A stretch of 34,282 nt of DNA from Mycobacterium sp. E1747 (GCF_001667775.1 NZ_LZJI01000198.1:1-34282); one strand, 5' to 3'; shown: positions 15,012 through 23,101, counted from the stretch's first letter. Program-made: numbers and translations. Notes: generated from the sequence alone by a model not told the origin.

Positions 15012-16496
15012 ATGGCGATGACCCCTACCGAGGCCGACTACTCCGACGTCATCATCGTCGGCGCCGGTATCTCCGGCATCGGCGCGGCATACCGGATCAG
15101 CGAACGCAACCCGCAGCTGACCTACACCATCCTGGAGCGGCGCGCGCAGATCGGCGGCACGTGGGACCTGTTTCGCTACCCCGGGGTCCGCTCGGACAGC
15201 AGCATCTTCACGCTGTCCTTCCCGTTCGAGCCGTGGACCCGGAAGGAGGGCGTGGCCGACGGCGAGCATATCCGCGAATACCTGGCCGCGACGGCGCACA
15301 AGTACGGCATCGATCGGCACATCCGGTTCAACAGCTATGTCCGCTCGGCCGACTGGGATTCGTCGACCGACACCTGGACGGTCACCGTCGAGCAGGACGG
15401 CGCGCGCAAGCTCTACCGCGGCCGGTTCCTGTTCTTCGGCAGCGGCTACTACAACTACGACGAGGGGTACACCCCCGAGTTCCCGGGCATCGACGCGTTC
15501 GGCGGGACGGTGGTTCATCCGCAGCACTGGCCGGAAGACCTGGACTACACCGGCAAGAAGATCGTGGTGATCGGCAGCGGGGCCACCGCGGTCACCCTGC
15601 TGCCGTCGCTGTCGGACCGGGCCGCGAAGGTGACCATGCTGCAGCGTTCGCCTACCTATCTGATCTCGGCGTCGAAATACGGCAAGGTCGCCGCCGTCGC
15701 GCGGAAAGTGCTGCCGCGCAAGCCCGCTCACCTGGTGGTCCGGATGTACAGCGCGCTGACCGAGGCGGTTTTCTTCGCCTTGTCCCGCAAGGCGCCGGGG
15801 TTGGTGCGGTGGGCGCTGCGGCGCAAGGCGATCGCCAGCCTGCCCCCCGGCTACGACGTCGACACCCACTTCAAGCCGCGATACAACCCGTGGGACCAGC
15901 GGATGTGCCTGATCCCCGACGCCGACCTCTACAACGCCATCAGCGCCGGCCGCGCCGGCGTGGTCACCGACCACATCGACCATTTCGACGCGACGGGCAT
16001 CGCGCTCAAGTCCGGCGAGCACCTCGACGCCGACATCATCGTCACCGCCACCGGCCTGCAGCTGCAGGCCTTGGGCGGCACCGTGATCAGCCTGGACGGC
16101 AGCGAGATCAAGACCAACGACCGCTTCGTCTACAAGGCGCACATGCTCGAGGACGTGCCCAACCTGTTCTGGTGCGTCGGCTATACCAACGCATCGTGGA
16201 CGCTGCGCGCCGACATGACCGCCCGGGCGACGGCAAAGCTGCTGGCGCACATGGGCGCTCACGGCTACACGCACGCCTACCCGCACCGCGGCAACGAGCC
16301 GATGACCGAGAAACCGTCGTGGGACATCAACGCCGGCTATGTGTTGCGCTCGGTGCATGCGCTGCCGAAGTCGGGGACCAAGCGGCCGTGGAATGTCCGG
16401 CAGAACTACCTGGCCGATGCCATCGATTACCGCTTCGACCGCATCGAGGAGGCGATGGTGTTCGGCCGGGCATCCGACCGGGCCCTCGCCCGGTGA
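15012..16496 (+). CDS. FAD-dependent Baeyer-Villiger-type monooxygenase (Rv0565c-like)
   Basis: A 494-residue flavoprotein monooxygenase that inserts one oxygen atom from O2 using NADPH. FAD-binding GAGISG (17-22), the Baeyer-Villiger fingerprint F163-x-G165-x3-H169-x3-W173 (FGGTVVHPQHW), and a second Rossmann loop GSGATA (188-193) for NADPH are present, with 'TATGLQL' further on. The gene starts 6 bp after yajQ. Gene order and sequence match Rv0565c of M. tuberculosis, which has been linked, like EthA and MymA, to activation of thioamide pro-drugs; the natural substrate is unknown. Confident in family, good for orthology by synteny. Confidence 0.92.
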   Translation: MAMTPTEADYSDVIIVGAGISGIGAAYRISERNPQLTYTILERRAQIGGTWDLFRYPGVRSDSSIFTLSFPFEPWTRKEGVADGEHIREYLAATAHKYGIDRHIRFNSYVRSADWDSSTDTWTVTVEQDGARKLYRGRFLFFGSGYYNYDEGYTPEFPGIDAFGGTVVHPQHWPEDLDYTGKKIVVIGSGATAVTLLPSLSDRAAKVTMLQRSPTYLISASKYGKVAAVARKVLPRKPAHLVVRMYSALTEAVFFALSRKAPGLVRWALRRKAIASLPPGYDVDTHFKPRYNPWDQRMCLIPDADLYNAISAGRAGVVTDHIDHFDATGIALKSGEHLDADIIVTATGLQLQALGGTVISLDGSEIKTNDRFVYKAHMLEDVPNLFWCVGYTNASWTLRADMTARATAKLLAHMGAHGYTHAYPHRGNEPMTEKPSWDINAGYVLRSVHALPKSGTKRPWNVRQNYLADAIDYRFDRIEEAMVFGRASDRALAR

Positions 16497-16524
16497 ACTG
16501 CTTCTAAATCTTCGATGTCGGCAA

Positions 16525-16530
16525 TACGCT
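16525..16530 (+). promoter_or_regulatory. -10 box of gpsA (leaderless start)
   Basis: TACGCT ends 7 nt before ATG 16538 and no SD is present, so gpsA is probably read from a leaderless transcript starting inside the 41-bp gap after the monooxygenase gene. Confidence 0.4.
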
Positions 16531-16537
16531 GATCGCC

Positions 16538-17563
16538 ATGGCAGCAACGATGCGTGAGCCCAATGTCGTGGTCCTCGGTGGCGGTTCGTGGGGAACCACG
16601 GTCGCGTCCATCTGTGCGCGCCGCGGACCGACGCTGCAATGGGTGCGCTCGGAGGAGTCCGCGAAGGACATCAACGAAAACCACCGCAACAGCCGCTACC
16701 TCGGCAACGACGTGGTGCTCAGCGACACGCTGCGCGCCACCACCGACTTCGCCGAGGCGGCCAACTGCGCCGACGTCGTCGTCATGGGCGTTCCGTCCCA
16801 CGGTTTTCGCGGCGTGCTGACCGAGCTGGGCAAGGAACTGCGACCGTGGGTGCCGGTGGTGTCGTTGGTCAAGGGGCTCGAGCAGGGCACCAACATGCGG
16901 ATGTCGCAGATCATCGAAGAGGTACTGCCCGGTCATCCGGCCGGCATCCTGGCGGGACCCAACATCGCGCGCGAGGTCGGCGAGGGTTACGCCGCCGCGG
17001 CGGTGCTGGCCATGCCCGACCAGCACCTGGCCACCCGGCTTTCCGGGTTGTTCCGCACCCGGCGCTTCCGGGTGTACACCACCGACGATGTCATCGGGGT
17101 CGAGATGGCCGGGGCGCTGAAAAACGTCTACGCCATCGCCGTCGGGATGGGCTACTCGCTGGGCATCGGGGAGAACACCCGTGCGCTGGTGATCGCCCGC
17201 GCGCTGCGCGAGATGACCAAGCTCGGGGTGGCCCTGGGCGGCAACCCCGAGACCTTCCCTGGCCTGGCGGGCCTGGGTGACCTCATCGTCACCTGCACCA
17301 GCCAGCGCAGCCGCAACCGTCACGTCGGTGAACAACTCGGCGCGGGCAAGCCGATCGACGAGATCATCGCCTCGATGAACCAGGTCGCCGAAGGGGTCAA
17401 GGCGGCCAGCGTGATCATGGAATTCGCCAACGAGTTCGGCCTGAACATGCCGATCGCCCGGGAGGTCGACGCGGTGATCAACCACGGATCGAGCGTCGAG
17501 CAGGCCTACCGCGGGCTGATCGCCGAGGTCCCGGGCCACGAGGTGCACGGTTCGGGCTTCTGA
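16538..17563 (+). CDS. gpsA: NAD(P)+-dependent glycerol-3-phosphate dehydrogenase
   Basis: A 341-residue cytoplasmic enzyme that reduces dihydroxyacetone phosphate to sn-glycerol-3-phosphate for phospholipid synthesis. Cofactor loop LGGGSWGTT (residues ~13-21); 'NIAREVGEGYAAAAVLA' substrate region; catalytic-domain signature 'GALKNVYAIAVGMGYSLGIGENTRAL' with the active-site Lys; and 'GLAGLGDLIVTCTS', all diagnostic for GpsA. Length is normal. No SD precedes ATG 16538; a TACGCT box 7 nt upstream suggests leaderless transcription. It corresponds by order to Rv0564c (gpdA2) of M. tuberculosis. Confidence 0.96.
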   Translation: MAATMREPNVVVLGGGSWGTTVASICARRGPTLQWVRSEESAKDINENHRNSRYLGNDVVLSDTLRATTDFAEAANCADVVVMGVPSHGFRGVLTELGKELRPWVPVVSLVKGLEQGTNMRMSQIIEEVLPGHPAGILAGPNIAREVGEGYAAAAVLAMPDQHLATRLSGLFRTRRFRVYTTDDVIGVEMAGALKNVYAIAVGMGYSLGIGENTRALVIARALREMTKLGVALGGNPETFPGLAGLGDLIVTCTSQRSRNRHVGEQLGAGKPIDEIIASMNQVAEGVKAASVIMEFANEFGLNMPIAREVDAVINHGSSVEQAYRGLIAEVPGHEVHGSGF

Positions 17564-17598
17564 CGTGGCCGTCTGACGCGGTCAACTGACGCGGCCAA
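17560..17598 (+). repeat. Three tandem 13-bp units at the end of gpsA
   Basis: Units at 17560-17572, 17573-17585 and 17586-17598 all begin CTGACGYGG and differ at only a few positions. The first unit contains the gpsA stop codon TGA (17561-17563). A short tandem duplication, probably by slippage. Confidence 0.7.
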
Positions 17599-17638
17599 AT
17601 TCAAATCTTTGCATTCCATATGGGCCTGGCCCGTCCGC

Positions 17639-17770
17639 TTGACCCTTGGTTTGCCAGCAAAATACCGTCGATGCAGCAGCCAGGGATTCCCGGCCGTGCC
17701 AGTGTGGGTCCGGCCGGGTCGTAACCGTTTGTGCGCCAAGAGTTTACGCCGACGTAATACAGCGCAATAT
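17639..17770 (+). promoter_or_regulatory. Candidate promoters of the SulP transporter gene
   Basis: Two candidates lie in the 258-bp gap after gpsA. Distal: TTGACC (17639-17644), 18 bp, TACCGT (17663-17668), giving a leader near 147 nt. Proximal: TTTACG (17743-17748), 16 bp, CAATAT (17765-17770), giving a leader near 45 nt. The sequence cannot decide between them. No other feature is evident in the gap beyond the 13-bp repeats. Confidence 0.35.
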
Positions 17771-17821
17771 GGGGCGGATATCGGAACATCCCCCGCTAAC
17801 ACCTAACGAGGGAAGCGACCG

Positions 17822-19375
17822 ATGCAAAACATCGAACAGCTCGGCAATCAACCTCACGATCAGACCACTAGCCCCCGAAAAGACCGCGTGCGGTCGATCA
17901 TCCGGCACGACCTGCCTTCGTCGCTGGTCGTCTTCCTGGTCGCCCTCCCGTTGTCGTTGGGGATCGCGATCGCGTCCAACGCCCCGGTGCTGGCCGGCCT
18001 GATCGCCGCCATCGTCGGCGGCATCGTGGTCGGCGCCATCGGCGGGTCGCCGCTACAAGTCAGCGGCCCGGCGGCCGGGCTGACGGTGGTGGTGGCCGAC
18101 TTGGTTTCCGACTTCGGTTGGGGCGTAACGTGTTTCATCACCGTGACCGCGGGCGCCCTGCAGGTGTTGTTGGGGCTCAGCCGCGTCGCGCGGGCGGTGC
18201 TGGCGATCTCGCCGGTGGTCGTGCACGCCATGCTGGCCGGCATCGGCATCACGATCGCGCTGCAACAGGCGCACGTTCTGCTGGGTGGAAAATCCAAGAG
18301 CACGGCCTGGCACAACGTCATCGAGCTGCCGGGGCAGATCATCGACGCCCACCGTCCTGGGGTCCTCCTGGGCGCGCTGGTGATCGCCATCCTCGTCTGC
18401 TGGCGGTGGGTTCCCGCCAAGGTGCGCCGCGTACCCGGCCCGCTGGTCGCGATCGTGGTCGTGACGGTGGTATCGGTCGTCTTTCCGTTCCATGTGCGAC
18501 GCATCGACCTCGACGGGTCGCCGCTGGACGCGCTGCAGCTGCCCGACATTCCGCACGACGGCTGGGGCGCGGTCGCGATCGGGGTGATCACCGTCGCGCT
18601 CATCGCCAGCGTCGAAAGCCTGCTGTCCGCGGTGTCGGTCGACCGGATGCACAACGGGCCACGCACCGACTTCAACCGCGAGTTGGTCGGGCAGGGTGCC
18701 GCCAACATGGTGTCGGGCACCATTGGCGGCCTGCCGATCACCGGTGTCATCGTCCGCAGCTCGACCAACGTGAACGCGGGCGCCAAGTCGCGCGCCTCGG
18801 CGTTGCTGCACGGCGTCTGGATCCTGCTGTTCACTATCCCGTTCGCCGGACTGGTCGACGAAATACCCACCGCCGCGCTCGCCGGGCTGCTCATCGTCAT
18901 CGGCATCCAGCTGCTCAAGCCGGCCCACATCGAAACCGCGACGAAGCACGGCGATCTCGCCGTGTACGTCGTGACCGCCGTCAGTGTCGTGTTCCTCAAT
19001 CTGCTGCACGGGGTGATGATCGGGCTCGCGCTGGCCATCGCGCTGACCGGTTGGCGGGTGATCCGGGCGAAGGTCGAGGCCACGTCTGTCGACGGCGAGT
19101 GGCAGGTGCAGATCGAGGGTGCCGCGTGCACCTTCCTCGCGCTCCCGCGGCTCACCCGGGTGCTGGCATCCATTCCCACCGGAACCGTTGTCACCGTGGT
19201 TGTTTCGGTGCACTACCTGGACCACGCGGCGCATCAGACGATCAGCGACTGGCAGCGCCAGCACGAGGCCACCGGCGGCACCGTCAACATCCGCGGACGG
19301 TTCGAGACGGGCCATGCCGCTCGCAGCAGTGCCGGTGAGATCGTCGAGCCCGAAAGGCCCGGGGCCGCTGCATGA
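17822..19375 (+). CDS. SulP-family inorganic anion transporter
   Basis: A 517-residue membrane protein of the SulP/SLC26 family, carrying sulfate, bicarbonate or similar anions. ATG 17822 has an SD (GAGGGAAG) upstream. A polar N-terminus (~1-26) leads into 'HDLPSSLVVFLVALPLSLGIAIASNAPVLAGLIAAIVGGIV', the family's entry motif, then about 10-12 helices to ~400, including 'GSPLQVSGPAAGLTVVV' in the anion-binding region and 'SVESLLSAVSVDRMHNGPRTDFNRELVGQGAAN'. The C-terminal ~100 residues look like a reduced STAS domain. No fused carbonic anhydrase domain is present, unlike Rv3273 of M. tuberculosis. It separates gpsA from htpX, which adjoin in M. tuberculosis as far as I recall, so it is probably an insertion here. 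Substrate not determinable. Confidence 0.9.
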   Translation: MQNIEQLGNQPHDQTTSPRKDRVRSIIRHDLPSSLVVFLVALPLSLGIAIASNAPVLAGLIAAIVGGIVVGAIGGSPLQVSGPAAGLTVVVADLVSDFGWGVTCFITVTAGALQVLLGLSRVARAVLAISPVVVHAMLAGIGITIALQQAHVLLGGKSKSTAWHNVIELPGQIIDAHRPGVLLGALVIAILVCWRWVPAKVRRVPGPLVAIVVVTVVSVVFPFHVRRIDLDGSPLDALQLPDIPHDGWGAVAIGVITVALIASVESLLSAVSVDRMHNGPRTDFNRELVGQGAANMVSGTIGGLPITGVIVRSSTNVNAGAKSRASALLHGVWILLFTIPFAGLVDEIPTAALAGLLIVIGIQLLKPAHIETATKHGDLAVYVVTAVSVVFLNLLHGVMIGLALAIALTGWRVIRAKVEATSVDGEWQVQIEGAACTFLALPRLTRVLASIPTGTVVTVVVSVHYLDHAAHQTISDWQRQHEATGGTVNIRGRFETGHAARSSAGEIVEPERPGAAA

Positions 19376-19384
19376 TTGGGGGGC

Positions 19385-19741
19385 TCAATCCCACCCAGAG
19401 AGCCCGAAGGTGTCGCTCGGCGCCCTGCCGCTGAGCTTCTGCACGATCCACTGGTTCATCGGCACACCCTGCTCGGTGGCTTCCAGCGCGAGGCGGGCAT
19501 GCAGCTCGGGTGAGGTCCTGACGATGAACTTCCCGCTGTAGCGGCGCTCGGACAGCGGTTCCGGTATCGAATCACCGCAGGCACGCAGCACCTCGACATG
19601 CTCGGTGACGGCCTCCTCGATGGCGGCCACGGCCTGGGGGGCGGTTGGCGCCTCGCGCCTCAGGTAGGGCATTTCCACACAGACGCCCAGATAGTCGTCG
19701 TAGTCGGGCAACCACTGGGCTCGGTAGGTGTAGTGGTTCAC
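19385..19741 (-). CDS. HicB-like antitoxin/regulator with ribbon-helix-helix tail
   Basis: A 118-residue protein. The N-terminal half ('YRAQWLPDYDDYLGVCVEMPYLRREAPTAPQAVAAIEEAV') is the HicB RNase-H-like partial fold seen in HicB antitoxins. The C-terminal half ('RYSGKFIVRTSPELHARLALEATEQGVPMNQWIVQKL') is an Arc/HicB ribbon-helix-helix DNA-binding unit. GTG 19741 has no SD; a TATCAA box 6 nt upstream suggests a leaderless mRNA, and that box is one arm of operator 1 (19748-19769), so the protein probably represses itself. No HicA toxin (about 60-80 residues) is found on either side: SulP converges 9 bp away and htpX lies upstream. It is an orphan antitoxin or a stand-alone regulator. Confidence 0.8.
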   Translation of the reverse strand: MNHYTYRAQWLPDYDDYLGVCVEMPYLRREAPTAPQAVAAIEEAVTEHVEVLRACGDSIPEPLSERRYSGKFIVRTSPELHARLALEATEQGVPMNQWIVQKLSGRAPSDTFGLSGWD

Positions 19742-19747
19742 GCGAGA

Positions 19748-19769
19748 TTGATAGCACGGGCGATATCAA
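19748..19769. promoter_or_regulatory. Operator 1 overlapping the -10 of the HicB-like gene
   Basis: A 22-bp dyad, TTGATA-N10-TATCAA. Its left arm is, on the minus strand, the -10 box TATCAA placed 6 nt before GTG 19741. It shares 19 of 22 bases with operator 2 (core of 19828-19853). Binding by the HicB-like ribbon-helix-helix protein would occlude polymerase. Confidence 0.6.
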
Positions 19770-19827
19770 ACTCGGGAGTCACACATCCCCAAGGCGGCCT
19801 CTCTCCGGACCATATGGCTCTCGGTGA

Positions 19828-19853
19828 ATTTGATATCGCGGGCGATATCAAAT
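19828..19853. promoter_or_regulatory. Operator 2: perfect 12-bp inverted repeat
   Basis: Arms ATTTGATATCGC (19828-19839) and GCGATATCAAAT (19842-19853) are perfectly complementary around a GG centre. It is a second, better copy of operator 1, about 84 bp away (start-to-start 80 bp), suiting cooperative binding or looping. It lies between the HicB-like gene start and the htpX stop. Confidence 0.65.
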
Positions 19854-19862
19854 CCCGCGGCG

Positions 19863-19914
19863 CCGCGCGCCATCGCCTAGCCGCGCGCCATCGCCTAGCC
19901 GCGCGCCATCGCCT
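19863..19914 (-). repeat. 18-bp tandem repeat (about 3 copies) spanning the htpX stop codon
   Basis: Units at 19863-19880, 19881-19898 and 19899-19914 are identical except at the last two positions of the third. On the minus strand each full unit carries the codons for M-A-R-G followed by TAG, so the end of htpX, including its stop codon, has been duplicated downstream. The htpX stop itself is at 19895-19897 in the middle unit. A likely variable-number locus. Confidence 0.85.
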
Positions 19915-20749
19915 CCAGCCGGCGGATGCGGTCCTCGATCGGCGGGTGCGTCGAGAACAGCGAACCGATCCGCTCGCCCGCGCGGAACGGGTTGGCGATC
20001 ATCAGATGCGCCTGGCTGGCCAGCTGCGGCTCCGGTGGCAGCGGGGCGGCCTGGACCCCGCCCGAGATCTTGCGCAGGGCCGACGCCAAGGCCAGCGGGT
20101 CGCCAGTCAACACCGCACCCGATTCGTCCGCCTGGTACTCACGCGACCGGGACACCGCCAGCCGCACCACGGTGGCGGCAATCGGGCCCAGGAACGAAAC
20201 CAGCAGCAGCGCAAAGGGATTGCCCTCTTCGTCGCGGTTGCCGCCGAAGAACATCGCCACGTAGGACAGCGCGGTGATGATCGATGCCATCGCTCCGGCG
20301 ATGCAGGAGATGAGGATGTCCCGGTTGTAGACGTGGGACAGCTCGTGTCCCAGGACCGCGCGCAGCTCCCGTTCGTTGAGGATCCCCAGAATGCCGGTGG
20401 TGCAGCACACGGCGGCGTTGCGCGGGTTACGACCCGTCGCGAACGCGTTGGGCGCGTTGGTGTCGCTGATGTACAGCCGGGGCATGGGCTGGTGCGCGGC
20501 GGTGGCGAGCTCGCGCACGATCCGGTACATCACCGGGGCCTGCAGCTCGGATACCGGCTGTGCGTGCATCGCCCGCAGCGCCAGCTTGTCGCTGTTGTAG
20601 TAGGTGTAGACGTTCATGCCGATGGCGAACAGCACCGCCAGGAACATCGCCGTCCTGCCGAACAGCGAGCCCACGAACACGATCAACGCGGACATACCGA
20701 CCAACAGGGCGAAGGTCTTCAGCCTGTTGGCATGGGGATGCCAGGTCAT
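19895..20749 (-). CDS. htpX: HtpX family membrane zinc metalloprotease
   Basis: A 284-residue integral membrane protease of family M48 that degrades misfolded membrane proteins under stress. ATG 20749 has a perfect SD, AAGGAGG, 7 nt upstream. Two N-terminal membrane helices (~12-28 and ~33-50), zinc motif HELSH (H135, E136, H139) within 'ELRAVLGHELSHVYNRDIL', third zinc ligand E204 in 'SREYQADESGA', and two further helices (~145-165 and ~178-197). The C-terminal 'LFSTHPPIEDRIRRLEAMARG' is typical, and its last codons and stop lie in an 18-bp tandem repeat. Ortholog of Rv0563 by order and sequence; the grcC1 gene ends 72 bp upstream on the same strand. Confidence 0.96.
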   Translation of the reverse strand: MTWHPHANRLKTFALLVGMSALIVFVGSLFGRTAMFLAVLFAIGMNVYTYYNSDKLALRAMHAQPVSELQAPVMYRIVRELATAAHQPMPRLYISDTNAPNAFATGRNPRNAAVCCTTGILGILNERELRAVLGHELSHVYNRDILISCIAGAMASIITALSYVAMFFGGNRDEEGNPFALLLVSFLGPIAATVVRLAVSRSREYQADESGAVLTGDPLALASALRKISGGVQAAPLPPEPQLASQAHLMIANPFRAGERIGSLFSTHPPIEDRIRRLEAMARG

Positions 20750-20821
20750 CGGTGTCCTCCTTGGAGCATCAACTATCGCTCATTGAACGCCTGAAACGGC
20801 GGCCAAGGTTCCCCGGACGCG

Positions 20822-21838
20822 CTATCCGTGCCGGCTGATGGTGTAGTCGACCAGCGTCCGCAGCGCCTGCCGGCCGGGAACGTCGGGCAGGAGGGCCAGC
20901 TCGTCGCGCGCTTGCCCCGCGTATTCAGCCAGCGTCTGCTTGGCCCTGGCCATCCCCGGGGACGCCCGCAACAGCGCCAGCGCCTCGGCCACCGCCTCGT
21001 CGTCGTCGATGGGCCCGGCCAGCAGCTCGCGCAGCCGCGCCGCGTCAGGCCCGGGTTCGCGCAGCGCGTAGACCATCGGCAGCGTGTGCACGCCCTCACG
21101 CACGTCGGTGCCGGGCTGCTTGCCGGACTCGTGCGAGTCGCTGTCGATGTCGATGATGTCGTCGGAGATCTGGAAGGCGGTGCCGACGATGCCGCCGAGC
21201 CGGCTGAGCCGCTCGACCTGCTCGGCGTCGGCGCCCGAGAACATGGCGCCGAACCGGCCCGCCGCGGCGATCAGGCAGGCGGTCTTTTCGTACACCACCT
21301 TCAGGTAATGCTCGATCGGATCGGCCCCTTCGGCCGGTCCGGTCAGGCCGCGCGTCTCCCGCATCTGCCCGGTCACCAGCAGGGCGAAGGTCTCGGCGAT
21401 CAGCCGCACCGCCTCGGGCCCGAGCCGCGACACCAGCCGCGACGCGGTGGCAAACAGGTAGTCACCGGCCAGGATCGCAACGTTGTTCCCCCAGCGGACG
21501 TTCGCGGTGGGCGCACCGCGGCGCACCTCCGCCTCGTCCATCACGTCGTCGTGGTAGAGCGTGGCCAGGTGCACCAGCTCGATCACCGAGCCGGCGATGG
21601 TCACCTCATGCGCGTCGGGGTTCGGCCCGATCTGGGCGGACAGGACGGTGAACAGCGGCCGGAATCGCTTGCCGCCGGCCTTGAACAGGTGCGTCAGCGA
21701 GTCGGTCATCACCTCGTCGGCGCTGCGCAGCTCGGCGTCCATCAGCTGCTCGATCCGCCCGACGCCGTCGCGCACCGTCGCGGCGAAGGCAGGATCGCCG
21801 AAGTCGATGCCCGCCACCACCGTCGCCGGAGTACTCAC
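20822..21838 (-). CDS. grcC1: Polyprenyl (long-chain) diphosphate synthase
   Basis: A 338-residue trans-prenyltransferase that extends isoprenoid diphosphates with IPP; in this locus it most likely makes the menaquinone side chain. GTG 21838 is chosen because the family sequence starts at 'TPATVVAGIDFGDPAF' and a TATGTT box lies 6 nt upstream (leaderless); an open frame continues 137 codons upstream but is the antisense of menJ. Motifs: K-rich entry 'AGGKRFRP' (54-61), first Asp-rich DDVMD (D97, D98, D101), and second Asp-rich DDIID (D226, D227, D230), with 'GNNVAILAGDYLFA' between. Residues at and before the first motif (LYHDD) fit long-chain product control. Ortholog of Rv0562; divergent from menJ. 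Confidence 0.94.
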   Translation of the reverse strand: MSTPATVVAGIDFGDPAFAATVRDGVGRIEQLMDAELRSADEVMTDSLTHLFKAGGKRFRPLFTVLSAQIGPNPDAHEVTIAGSVIELVHLATLYHDDVMDEAEVRRGAPTANVRWGNNVAILAGDYLFATASRLVSRLGPEAVRLIAETFALLVTGQMRETRGLTGPAEGADPIEHYLKVVYEKTACLIAAAGRFGAMFSGADAEQVERLSRLGGIVGTAFQISDDIIDIDSDSHESGKQPGTDVREGVHTLPMVYALREPGPDAARLRELLAGPIDDDEAVAEALALLRASPGMARAKQTLAEYAGQARDELALLPDVPGRQALRTLVDYTISRHG

Positions 21839-21844
21839 CCGACC

Positions 21845-21852
21845 AACATACT
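21845..21852. promoter_or_regulatory. Overlapping divergent -10 boxes of grcC1 and menJ
   Basis: Only 15 bp separate the two GTG start codons. On the minus strand TATGTT (plus 21845-21850) lies 6 nt before grcC1. On the plus strand CATACT (21847-21852) could serve menJ. The boxes share four base pairs, so initiation in one direction should exclude the other. Confidence 0.4.
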
Positions 21853-21853
21853 G

Positions 21854-23101
21854 GTGAGCGTGGAGACGAAAGCCGACCTGGTGGTCGTGGGCGCCGGACC
21901 GGCCGGTTCGGCGGCGGCCGCGTGGGCTGCGCGCGCGGGCCGCGACGTGCTGGTCATCGACTCCGCGAGCTTTCCCCGGGACAAGGCGTGCGGTGACGGG
22001 CTGACGCCGCGCGCGGTCGCCGAATGTGAGCGGCTCGGGCTGGGCGACTGGTTGGACACCCGCATCCGGCATCGCGGCCTGCGGATGAGCGGGTTCGGCG
22101 GCCAGGTCGAGGTCGACTGGCCGGGCCCGTCGTTTCCGTCGACCGGCAGCGCGGTGGCCCGCCTCGAGCTGGACGACCGGATCCGCAAAGTCGCCGAGGA
22201 GTCCGGCGCGCGGATGATGTTGGGCACCAAAGCCGTTGCGGTGCATCATGACTCGTCCGGGCGGGTGGTGTCGCTGACGTTAGCCGATGGCACGCAGGTC
22301 GGTTGCCGGCACTTGATCGTGGCCGACGGGGCCCGTTCTTCGCTGGGCCGCAAACTGGGCCGGCGCTGGCATCAGGAGACGGTGTACGGCGTCGCGGCCC
22401 GCGGGTATCTGGCCACCCCGCGCGCCGACGACCCGTGGCTGACGTCGCACCTGGAACTACGCGGACCCGACGGCTCCAAGGACAAAGTGCTGCCCGGCTA
22501 CGGCTGGATCTTCCCGCTGGGCAACGGCGAGGTGAACATCGGCGTGGGGGCGTTATCGACGTCGAAGCGGCCGGCCGACCTCGCGCTGCGACCACTGATC
22601 GACTACTACACCGACCTGCGCCGCGAGGAATGGAGCTTCACCGGGCCGCCGCGGGCGGTGTCGACGGCGCTGTTGCCGATGGGCGGCGCGGTGTCCGGGG
22701 TGGCGGGGCCCAACTGGATGCTGATCGGCGACGCCGCCGCCTGCGTCAACCCCCTCAACGGGGAGGGCATCGACTACGGGATGGAGACCGGGCGGCTGGC
22801 CGCCGAGTTGCTGGACTGCTGCGGCCCGTCTCAAGACCTCTCGCGGGCATGGCCGTCGCTGCTGCAGCGGCACTACGGCCGGGGATTCTCGGTCGCGCGC
22901 CGGCTGGCGCTGCTGCTGACCTTTCAGCGCTTCCTGCCCGCGACCGGGCCCATCGCGATGCGCTCGCCGACGCTGATGACGATCGCCGTGCGGGTGATGG
23001 CCAACCTGGTCACCGACGAGGACGCCGACTGGGTCGCGCGGGCCTGGCGGGGCGGCGGCCGGTTGTCGCGGCTGATCGATCGCCGGGTGCCGTTCAGCTG
23101 A
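21854..23101 (+). CDS. menJ: Menaquinone reductase MenJ (geranylgeranyl-reductase family flavoprotein)
   Basis: A 415-residue FAD-dependent reductase. The M. tuberculosis ortholog Rv0561c (MenJ) saturates one isoprene unit of menaquinone-9, giving MK-9(II-H2). GTG 21854 ('VSVETKADLVVVGAGPAGS') fits the ortholog start; GTG 21860 is a possible leaderless alternative. FAD loop GAGPAG (near residue 12), 'DKACGDGLTPRAV' with the conserved Cys-Gly-Asp active-site segment, and the second FAD motif 'GDAAACVNPLNGEGIDYGMETG' are all present. It lies back to back with the prenyl synthase that supplies its substrate's side chain. Unlike M. tuberculosis, no Rv0560c-like methyltransferase follows it. Confidence 0.95.
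   Translation: MSVETKADLVVVGAGPAGSAAAAWAARAGRDVLVIDSASFPRDKACGDGLTPRAVAECERLGLGDWLDTRIRHRGLRMSGFGGQVEVDWPGPSFPSTGSAVARLELDDRIRKVAEESGARMMLGTKAVAVHHDSSGRVVSLTLADGTQVGCRHLIVADGARSSLGRKLGRRWHQETVYGVAARGYLATPRADDPWLTSHLELRGPDGSKDKVLPGYGWIFPLGNGEVNIGVGALSTSKRPADLALRPLIDYYTDLRREEWSFTGPPRAVSTALLPMGGAVSGVAGPNWMLIGDAAACVNPLNGEGIDYGMETGRLAAELLDCCGPSQDLSRAWPSLLQRHYGRGFSVARRLALLLTFQRFLPATGPIAMRSPTLMTIAVRVMANLVTDEDADWVARAWRGGGRLSRLIDRRVPFS

Noticed and set aside
14639..16507. 622-codon plus-strand frame across yajQ and the monooxygenase
   Set aside because: Extremely Arg-rich, spans two real genes in another frame, no start signal.
20822..22249. 475-codon reading of grcC1
   Set aside because: The first 137 codons are antisense to menJ; the prenyl synthase family starts at GTG 21838.
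20828..23101. 757-codon reading of menJ with a long N-terminal extension
   Set aside because: The first 342 codons are antisense to grcC1; homology to MenJ starts at 21854.
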